Part shown: positions 1-4,989 of the stretch, piece after piece | How the letters are laid out: the number at the start of each line of letters is the position of its first letter | How positions within the stretch are numbered: position 1 is the first letter of the stretch | Origin: Acidimicrobiia bacterium | GTDB lineage: Bacteria > Actinomycetota > Acidimicrobiia > Spongiisociales > ZC4RG35 | Reading direction: 5' to 3' | NCBI GenBank assembly: GCA_025929005.1 | Contig: JAICND010000113.1 | Location: 1-5,828, forward strand | Length of the DNA: 5,828 bases | Position numbers and translations under genes: made by a program | The notes under the pieces: generated by a model | What the model was told of the DNA's origin: nothing | What the model saw: only the letters and a program-made list of their open reading frames with translations | The model's database searches: none

Positions 1-620
1 ACCTGGACGGCTCGCGCCACGATCTTAGGAAGAGGGGCGTTCTCACCGTGGCGTACGAACAATTCGATCAGATCGGGGTCGCCGATCAAACCGACTTTGA
101 TTATCTCAGCGACCCCCTCCAACCAAAGCTCCCGAGGGAGCTGGGCGAGTTGGTCGATGTCGATCACAACCCTGCTCGGATGATGAAACGCACCCACCAT
201 GTTCTTCCCGCCGACGTTGAACCCGGTCTTGCCGCCGACCGCAGCATCGACCGCCCCCAGCAGCGTGGTGGGAACATGCACCACCTCCATCCCTCGTAGC
301 CACGTGGCCGCAACAAACCCGGCCACGTCGGTGACCGTGCCTCCCCCCACCCCGACGATCGTGTCGTCGCGGGTCGGGCACTGCTTTGCGAGCCACTCGT
401 ACACCTTCCCCACCGTCTCCCAGGTCTTGGCGGCTTCACGATCCGGGAGCTCATAGATGGGGGCTCCGATGACCTCCGACACCCGGTGGGCGATCTCGCC
501 AGCACCCGGCTGAGTCAGCACCACCGATTTCTCCCGTCCGGCCCGGGGTGGGAGAAGCGGGTCGGGCAGGCCATGGCCAATGAGTATTTCGGAGTCATGA
601 CCGATCGCTATGCGGTCCAC
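1..620 (-). CDS. aroB: 3-dehydroquinate synthase, N-terminal 206 residues (runs off left edge)
   Basis: AroB is a cytoplasmic NAD- and metal-dependent enzyme that converts DAHP to 3-dehydroquinate, the second step of the shikimate pathway. The visible part shows the family signatures in order: the NAD-binding GVGGGTVTDVAGF (residues 90-102) followed by RG (109-110), VPTTLLGAVDAAVGGKTGFN (116-135), KNMVGAFHHP (139-148), and LEGVAEIIKVGLIGD (167-181), whose Glu172 matches the first metal ligand of the family. The two His metal ligands lie beyond the edge. I place the start at the GTG at 618-620, which overlaps the last codons of aroK by 13 bases in another frame: the protein then begins MDRIAIGHDSEILIGHGL, like other AroB N-termini, and a GGAG lies 5 bases upstream. 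The overlap implies translational coupling to aroK. No frameshift is visible. Identification is secure; the start is likely. Confidence 0.95.
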   Translation of the reverse strand, partial: MDRIAIGHDSEILIGHGLPDPLLPPRAGREKSVVLTQPGAGEIAHRVSEVIGAPIYELPDREAAKTWETVGKVYEWLAKQCPTRDDTIVGVGGGTVTDVAGFVAATWLRGMEVVHVPTTLLGAVDAAVGGKTGFNVGGKNMVGAFHHPSRVVIDIDQLAQLPRELWLEGVAEIIKVGLIGDPDLIELFVRHGENAPLPKIVARAVQ

Positions 621-1111
621 ATGGACTCCAGGACGTCTACGACCTCACTGACCGTCATGTCTTCAGTATCGACGCGGTGGTGGGCAGCCGCTTCATACAG
701 AGGTTGGCGAGCTTGGACGAGTTGGACCAGGCCAACTAGTCGATCAGAAGAAGCCAACAATGGCCGACCCTCCCCGATGCCGATACGTAGGGCCAGCGTA
801 TCCGGGGATGCGTCGAGCCAAATCACGGATCCGGTTCGGCGCATCGTTGTCACGTTGGGTTCGTGAAGGACCACACCGCCGCCCGTGGCGACCACGGCTA
901 TCCCTAGTCCGGCGGCTCGTTCCACGGCAGCGCGTTCGAGCGTACGGAAATGTTCCTCACCCAACTCTTCCCAGATGACCGGCAAAGGAATGCCCGCCGT
1001 CTCAACAACAAGAGCATCTGTATCGGCAAACTCAACGCCAAGACGCGCAGCCAGCGCCTCTCCTGCCACCGACTTACCTGCTCCCATCATGCCGATCAGC
1101 CAGAACGGCAT
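608..1111 (-). CDS. aroK: Shikimate kinase
   Basis: AroK phosphorylates the 3-hydroxyl of shikimate with ATP in the cytoplasm. The 167-residue protein has the usual length and motifs of this P-loop kinase: Walker A GMMGAGKS (residues 7-14), the shikimate and Mg-binding DTD (Asp30, Asp32), Arg56 in the GEEHFR segment, the glycine triplet GGG (77-79) that contacts shikimate, the lid-region GRPLL with Arg116, and Arg135 in the QARQPLY segment. These match Asp32, Asp34, Arg58, Gly79-81, Arg117 and Arg136 of the M. tuberculosis enzyme. The ATG start is 2 bases after the aroC TGA and lacks a strong Shine-Dalgarno site (a GGA lies too far upstream), so reinitiation after aroC is likely. The end overlaps aroB by 13 bases. 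Nothing suggests damage. Confidence 0.97.
   Translation of the reverse strand: MPFWLIGMMGAGKSVAGEALAARLGVEFADTDALVVETAGIPLPVIWEELGEEHFRTLERAAVERAAGLGIAVVATGGGVVLHEPNVTTMRRTGSVIWLDASPDTLALRIGIGEGRPLLASSDRLVGLVQLVQARQPLYEAAAHHRVDTEDMTVSEVVDVLESMWTA
626..629 (-). promoter_or_regulatory. Shine-Dalgarno site for aroB, inside aroK
   Basis: On the coding strand GGAG lies 5 bases before the GTG start of aroB, within the last codons of aroK. This clean spacing supports the GTG as the true start even though no ATG is nearby. It suggests that ribosomes can load on aroB directly as well as by coupling. Confidence 0.6.
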
Positions 1112-1113
1112 GG

Positions 1114-2283
1114 TCAGTAGCGTTCCAGTCGCTCCCGGTAGCGGTCCACCGCCCCCACCAGGTCCTCAACCGTGTCGCCTCCGAACTGGCGCTGGATCTC
1201 CTGAGCCAACACGATTGCCACCATTTGCTCGGCAACGACGCCGGCCGCGGGAACCGCGCAGGTGTCGGAGCGCTCATAGAACGCTGCGACTGGTTCCTTG
1301 GATTCGACGTCGACCGTCCGCAGACCTTTCAAGACCGTAGAAATGGGTTTCATGGCTGCCCGCACCCTGAGAGGACCGCCGGTAGTCATGCCGCCTTCGG
1401 TTCCTCCGGCCCGATTGGTATCGCGGAAGAAGGCCTCGTCGTAAAAGATCTCGTCGTGAGCCTCAGATCCCCAGCGGCCCGCCGAGGTGAAGCCGTCTCC
1501 CACCTCGACGCCTTTGATGGCGTGAATCGACATCAGAGCTCCGGCAATGAGACCATCGAGACGCCGATCCCAATGGACGTGGCTCCCGATCCCGGGAGGA
1601 AGTCCATAGGCGAGCACTTCGACAACGCCCCCCAGCGTGTCACGGCTCGCTTTCGCCTCCTCGACCGCTGCCACCATCGCAGCACTTGCGACCGGATCGA
1701 AGCATCGGACCGGCGATGCGTCGACGGCTTCGAGGTCGGACGGCTTGGGGGGTTCGGCATCTTCGGAGTGGACGTTTCCAATGGCGACGACGTGGGAGAC
1801 GATCGAGACCCCGATCGTCTCGAGGAGTTGCTTGGCGAGGTAGCCGACTACGGTCCGGGCGGCCGTTTCCCGGGCCGAGGCTCGCTCGAGAACGTCACGG
1901 GCGTCTTTCGTGTCGTACTTGAGCATTCCGGCAAGATCGGCATGCCCCGGTCGGGGCTTGGTGAGCGGTCGGGACTCCGCCGAGAGATCCTCGCCGGCGC
2001 CGATCGGATGGGGATTCATCTCCTGTTGCCATCGGGGCCACTCGGTATTGCGGATGATGATCGCCACCGGTGACCCCAGCGTGAACCCGTGGCGGACTCC
2101 GGCCAAAATTTCCAGTTCGTCCTGTTCGATCCGCATGCGGGCACCCCGCCCAAATCCAAGCCGCCTACGGGCAAGTTCATGGCCGATGCCCTTGGCTTCG
2201 ACCCGCAGACCGGCCGGCAAGCCTTCCACCACTGCCACCAACCCGGGGCCATGGGACTCGCCGGCGGTGAGGAAACGCAGCAT
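1114..2283 (-). CDS. aroC: Chorismate synthase
   Basis: AroC eliminates phosphate from EPSP to give chorismate, the last shared step toward aromatic amino acids, folates and quinones; it needs reduced FMN and works as a cytoplasmic tetramer. The 389-residue length is normal for the actinobacterial form. Visible signatures are AGESHGPGL (residues 7-15, with catalytic-type His11), RRRLGFGRGARM (39-50), RPGHADLAG (111-119, second conserved His114), RASARETAART (134-144), VGDGFTSAGRWGSEAHDE (261-278), NRAGGTEGGMTTGGP (290-304) and ERSDTCAVPA (337-346, with conserved Asp340). The ATG start fits the family N-terminus exactly (MLRFLTAGESHG). There is no good Shine-Dalgarno site in the 30 bases after the peptidase gene; see the promoter entry at 2292-2297. 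The next gene, aroK, starts 2 bases after its stop. Confidence 0.98.
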   Translation of the reverse strand: MLRFLTAGESHGPGLVAVVEGLPAGLRVEAKGIGHELARRRLGFGRGARMRIEQDELEILAGVRHGFTLGSPVAIIIRNTEWPRWQQEMNPHPIGAGEDLSAESRPLTKPRPGHADLAGMLKYDTKDARDVLERASARETAARTVVGYLAKQLLETIGVSIVSHVVAIGNVHSEDAEPPKPSDLEAVDASPVRCFDPVASAAMVAAVEEAKASRDTLGGVVEVLAYGLPPGIGSHVHWDRRLDGLIAGALMSIHAIKGVEVGDGFTSAGRWGSEAHDEIFYDEAFFRDTNRAGGTEGGMTTGGPLRVRAAMKPISTVLKGLRTVDVESKEPVAAFYERSDTCAVPAAGVVAEQMVAIVLAQEIQRQFGGDTVEDLVGAVDRYRERLERY

Positions 2284-2291
2284 GGCTCAGG

Positions 2292-2297
2292 ATGCTA
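2292..2297 (-). promoter_or_regulatory. Possible -10 box for a leaderless aroC transcript
   Basis: The coding strand reads TAGCAT, a TANNNT match to the actinobacterial -10 element, ending 8 bases before the aroC ATG. A transcript from it would begin at or next to the start codon. The 30-base gap has no convincing Shine-Dalgarno site, which fits a leaderless start. No recognisable -35 element lies at normal spacing, and six-base matches arise by chance, so this is tentative. Confidence 0.25.
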
Positions 2298-2313
2298 GGC
2301 AGAGAGGCAAAAG

Positions 2314-3003
2314 CTACATGATCGCGATCGCAAGCCAGGTTCCCAGGATGAGCGGTGGTCCATAGGGCCACAGCGTCTTGCGTCCCTTCCCCTGGACGAG
2401 CAGCACAATCGCCGGAATACCGCCCAGCAAAGCGGTCGCCAACAGCCCCCGGGCCAACAGTTGCCAGGAGTGGAAACCGAGGAAGAGACCCAATAGCGCC
2501 GACAGACGAACGTCACCGAAGCCGAACCCCTGACCTTTTGCACTGAGCCAGACCACGAGGAACACCCCCCAGTAGAGGGCGCCCGCAGCCAGACCTCTCA
2601 CCAGATCTCCGGACCGGTCCTCGGCGAATGCGCCGGCGCTGAGCAGGACCAGACAGGTGATTCCGCCCGGGTAGAGGATGCGGTTGGGGATCCTCATGTG
2701 ATCGAGGTCGGTGACGATCAGGATCGTGGTAACGGCCACGAGGAGCAGATGGGCCGCCAGGGTGGGGGCCCACCCGATCGCCCCTGTGGCTACGCCCGCC
2801 CCGATGGCTGCAACGGCCCCGGTGCCCGCCTCCCGCCATCGGCTCCGCCCACACGCGCACCTGATGGTCCATGTGGTGTTAGGACAGCGTGGACAATTCA
2901 GTGCCAATGGTCGCAGCGGCAGGTCGGCGCCCGCCTGGACTGCCAGCGTGTGAAGAACGGGACCGGACGCCATTCCGGCCAGGGCCATCAGCAAGGCCGT
3001 CAC
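2314..3003 (-). CDS. A24-family type IV prepilin peptidase, compact form
   Basis: Enzymes of this family cut the leader from type IV, Tad or competence prepilins at the inner face of the membrane using two aspartates; many also methylate the new N-terminus. The 229-residue protein is very hydrophobic with about seven or eight likely membrane segments. It carries both aspartyl motifs: TDLDHMRIPNR (residues 98-108, catalytic Asp99) and GFGFGDVRL (159-167, catalytic Asp164). A cytoplasmic loop at 37-51 has Cys37-x2-Cys40-x8-Cys49-x-Cys51, a shortened version of the zinc-type cysteine cluster of bifunctional enzymes. The start is the GTG at 3001-3003; an in-frame TAA lies 9 bases upstream, so no longer form exists, though the internal ATG six codons in cannot be excluded. 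M. tuberculosis has a peptidase (Rv2551c) at the same place beside aroE. Methylation activity and the substrate pilins are unknown; no pilin gene is in view. Confidence 0.9.
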   Translation of the reverse strand: MTALLMALAGMASGPVLHTLAVQAGADLPLRPLALNCPRCPNTTWTIRCACGRSRWREAGTGAVAAIGAGVATGAIGWAPTLAAHLLLVAVTTILIVTDLDHMRIPNRILYPGGITCLVLLSAGAFAEDRSGDLVRGLAAGALYWGVFLVVWLSAKGQGFGFGDVRLSALLGLFLGFHSWQLLARGLLATALLGGIPAIVLLVQGKGRKTLWPYGPPLILGTWLAIAIM

Positions 3004-3009
3004 GCGGCG

Positions 3010-3015
3010 ACGTTA
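3010..3015 (-). promoter_or_regulatory. Possible -10 box for a leaderless prepilin peptidase transcript
   Basis: The coding strand reads TAACGT, a TANNNT match, ending 6 bases before the GTG start of the peptidase gene, in a 28-base gap without a Shine-Dalgarno site. Position and context resemble those of actinobacterial leaderless promoters. The same TAA is also the in-frame stop that fixes the most upstream possible start. No -35 element is evident and chance is not excluded. Confidence 0.2.
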
Positions 3016-3031
3016 GATCGGAAAGGGGGGC

Positions 3032-4159
3032 TCAGACGTCGTCGAGACCGATGGAGCTCATGCGACGCCGCTTGAGGAATCCATGCCCGAGTGACCCCTG
3101 CTCTTCTTTCGGTTCGGTGGGTTCCGCGGTTTGACCTTCGGGATTCTCACCCAGTTGGGAGAAGACCCGGTCGAGGAAGGAATCCGAGAGCATTGTCGGC
3201 TGACTCTCCTCGGGCTCGGGCTCTTTGGCCTCGGGCTCGGATGAGAAAGCCGCGGCAGGAACGGACCGCTCCACTGGCTCCTCCCACCAGCTTCGATCAT
3301 GCGCAGGAATCGAAGGAGCGGTTTCGATCTCGGTCGTGTCCGCCTCCGATCTCCACGACGGCAATGGTTCCTCGACTTGGCGTTGGAACGTTGCGGCCGG
3401 GGTGTAGGGAGATACGACCTCGGTCGGAATTTCCACGGGCGCCGATTCCACAATTGCGGGGGCCGGTTCGACGACCTCAGGCCTTACGGGTTCGACCAGA
3501 CCTGCCCGGATGAGCCCGGCCAGGTCCTTGGCTACCCGGAACCGGGAGACGCCGAGACGCTCGGAGAGCCCGCGCACGGTCGCGGAGACTCCGAAACCGG
3601 CAACGATCCGCCAGGTGTTGGGAGCGAGAGTGACAGGCTCGCCGTTGGGCGCATCACCGTTGATGCGAAGCTCCACGTCGATATGCGGGATCACCAGCTC
3701 GATGTCGGCCCAGTCGGCCGCGCGGCGATCGGCCTCGGAAACGCAAAGTTCGACATCGAAGCTCTGATCCATGCGGTAACGGGGGGGCACATCGAGGTTG
3801 AATACGAACTGTCCCCGTCCGGGTTTGCGGATTCGGTAGAGGCTCTCGACGACCTCTTCGCGGACAAGGTCGGTGAACTGGTGAGTCCCGGTGCCCGGGG
3901 TCAGCATATCGGTCAGGGAGCGACCGGAAATTTCGGTGTTGCGAAGGCCGTCGTCGCTGATCAGCCCCGAGGCCGCCAGCTGCCGACGGAAGTCGTCGTC
4001 GGTCGAAATCGTGGCAAAGCTGAGAGAGCCGCTCTCAAGGTAAACCCGCCCGTGCTGTTCAGGCGTGTCTATCCGGAGACACCCCGACTTGTATGAGCGA
4101 GAGAGAAGGCGAAGAACCTCCTCAAGGGGGAAAACGTCTAGATGCCCGGTCAACGACAT
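3032..4159 (-). CDS. DUF4388 (PATAN) domain protein with winged-helix segment and long Pro/Glu-rich tail
   Basis: Function unknown. Residues 1-130 look like the DUF4388/PATAN family: the start MSLTGHLDVFPLEEVLRLLS, then SGCLRID (25-31), the GRVYLESGSLSFAT strand pair (37-50), and a helical part including VREEVVESLYRI (99-110) followed by GRGQFVF (114-120). Residues about 180-226 resemble a winged-helix or helix-turn-helix unit (TVRGLSERLGVSRFRVAKDL, then LIRAGLVEPV). Residues about 227-350 are Pro, Glu, Ala and Ser rich and probably disordered. Near the end are a possible amphipathic helix (SDSFLDRVFSQLG, 325-337) and a basic tail (GFLKRRRMSSIGLDDV). There is no signal peptide or membrane segment, so it is probably cytoplasmic. 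The ATG start has a good AGAGGA site 7 bases upstream. PATAN domains elsewhere occur in regulators of type IV pilus motility and development, such as cyanobacterial PATAN-CheY proteins acting on the PilB motor; lying beside a prepilin peptidase, it may serve pili, but that is inference. Confidence 0.85.
   Translation of the reverse strand: MSLTGHLDVFPLEEVLRLLSRSYKSGCLRIDTPEQHGRVYLESGSLSFATISTDDDFRRQLAASGLISDDGLRNTEISGRSLTDMLTPGTGTHQFTDLVREEVVESLYRIRKPGRGQFVFNLDVPPRYRMDQSFDVELCVSEADRRAADWADIELVIPHIDVELRINGDAPNGEPVTLAPNTWRIVAGFGVSATVRGLSERLGVSRFRVAKDLAGLIRAGLVEPVRPEVVEPAPAIVESAPVEIPTEVVSPYTPAATFQRQVEEPLPSWRSEADTTEIETAPSIPAHDRSWWEEPVERSVPAAAFSSEPEAKEPEPEESQPTMLSDSFLDRVFSQLGENPEGQTAEPTEPKEEQGSLGHGFLKRRRMSSIGLDDV
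3208..3240 (-). repeat. 12-base direct repeat inside the Glu/Pro linker codons
   Basis: The 12-mer CCTCGGGCTCGG (plus strand) occurs at 3208-3219 and again at 3229-3240, exactly 21 bases apart, which keeps the reading frame. It encodes the acidic EPEAKEPEPEE stretch of the DUF4388 protein tail. It looks like slippage-prone low-complexity coding sequence rather than a regulatory repeat. Confidence 0.55.
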
Positions 4160-4215
4160 AGCTGAGTCCTCTACTAAGCGTGCAAGTCTGGATTCGGCCT
4201 CATAAGCAGCTTGCT
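4160..4215 (-). other. Longest intergenic gap, between aroE and the DUF4388 gene
   Basis: This 56-base spacer holds the AGAGGA ribosome site. A small inverted repeat, AAGCA-GCT-TGCTT on the plus strand at 4204-4216, touches the last base of the aroE stop codon; the stem is only 5 base pairs and has no following U-run, so I do not call it a terminator. I see no clear promoter here. The genes are probably cotranscribed. Confidence 0.5.
4167..4172 (-). promoter_or_regulatory. Shine-Dalgarno site for the DUF4388 gene
   Basis: The coding strand reads AGAGGA, 7 bases before the ATG, within the 56-base gap after aroE. It is one of the two good ribosome binding sites in the window (the other serves aroB) and suggests this gene is translated independently of aroE. 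Confidence 0.65.
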
Positions 4216-4989
4216 TTAGGAGTTTCGCAGTGCGGTCCGCATAGCGCCCAGGAGGGCCGGCAGCCCGGTCCAGACGAAAAACGACCGTGCCGCCTGGGCG
4301 AGCAGCAAATCCAGCCCGGACACGGTCGGTTTGCCCCTCGAGGCGACATAACGGACCGCAGGTGTTGGTTCCGGTCCGTAGGCCATGTCGAGGAGGCCGC
4401 TAGCCAGCCCCAGGACGTGCTGGGGGAGGATCTCCCCCTTCATTCCCAGAGGGGTGCAGTTGACAACGACAGCATCTACGACTGGGACGCCCCATCGAAC
4501 CTCTCCTAGATCAATGGCCAGTCTGCGGGCCATCTCTGCAATCGTGCCACCCCGCCGGGCCGCCCCGTAGAGGGGGTGATCGGCCAAGGCGATGCAGGCG
4601 GCGGCCGCGGCTCCGCCCGCCCCCAGGATGAGTACCGGGCCGGAGCCGGGTAGGGCACTCCAAACGTCGCGGATCCCATCGATGTCGGTTGAACACCCCC
4701 GGACCTCTCCGTCGGCCAGATTTGCGGTGTTTACCGATCCGGCCCGGAGGGCGTCAGGCTCGAGGTGATCGCACAACTGCGCGGCCAGCGCCTTGTAGGG
4801 CATGGTGATGTTGAGGCCGTGCACCTGGCCTGATCGCAACTCGGCGAATGCAGCCCGTACACCCTCCTCGTCTACGCGCCGAGCGGTGTATCTGCCGCCC
4901 AATCCGGTGGCTGCCAGAGCGGCGTTGTGAATGGCAGGTGAGAGTGAATGTTCCACGGGATTCCCGAGCAATACCAGCTCGAGGTCCAC
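4216..4989 (-). CDS. aroE: Shikimate dehydrogenase
   Basis: AroE reduces 3-dehydroshikimate to shikimate with NADPH in the cytoplasm. The 257-residue protein has the family motifs in order: GNPVEHSLSPAIHN (residues 9-22, substrate-binding Ser15 and Ser17), NITMPYK (60-66, catalytic Lys66), GSVNTA (84-89, Asn87), STDIDG (100-105, catalytic Asp102), the glycine-rich cofactor loop LGAGGAAAA (122-130), NCTPLGM (177-183), MAYGPEPTP (202-210) and GLDLLLAQAARSFFVWTG (225-242). The usual NADP-selecting NRT motif reads AARRG (143-147), with Arg145 in the Arg position, and the strand before it seems about three residues short. The GTG start directly follows the mltG TGA in the same frame, so no upstream start is possible and translation probably depends on termination at mltG. 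It is slightly short for the family but looks intact. Confidence 0.96.
   Translation of the reverse strand: MDLELVLLGNPVEHSLSPAIHNAALAATGLGGRYTARRVDEEGVRAAFAELRSGQVHGLNITMPYKALAAQLCDHLEPDALRAGSVNTANLADGEVRGCSTDIDGIRDVWSALPGSGPVLILGAGGAAAAACIALADHPLYGAARRGGTIAEMARRLAIDLGEVRWGVPVVDAVVVNCTPLGMKGEILPQHVLGLASGLLDMAYGPEPTPAVRYVASRGKPTVSGLDLLLAQAARSFFVWTGLPALLGAMRTALRNS

Noticed and set aside
164..505. A 113-codon minus-strand frame overlapping the aroB region
   Set aside because: The AroB frame explains this DNA with continuous signatures; this is the neighbouring frame of the same strand.
1225..2073. A 282-codon open frame on the plus strand, opposite aroC
   Set aside because: It lies fully antisense to a complete, motif-perfect aroC. 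Its translation shows no recognisable domain, and long antisense frames are expected from GC-rich codon bias.
2314..3003. Prepilin peptidase as a recently inserted foreign gene
   Set aside because: Its base composition looks like its neighbours, and the same peptidase position is known in other Actinomycetota.
3208..3240. The repeated CTCGGG units as operator sites
   Set aside because: They are spaced by whole codons inside a Glu/Pro linker and are explained by repeated codons for EPEPE.
3299..4096. A 265-codon open frame on the plus strand, opposite the DUF4388 gene
   Set aside because: It is antisense to a gene with a good start, ribosome site and family N-terminus. The translated product is Gly/Arg/Asp-rich without domain character, as typical of a shadow frame.
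4204..4216. Inverted repeat AAGCA-GCT-TGCTT at the aroE stop as a terminator
   Set aside because: The stem has only 5 base pairs, is not GC-rich and has no U-run after it; the downstream genes continue on the same strand at close spacing.
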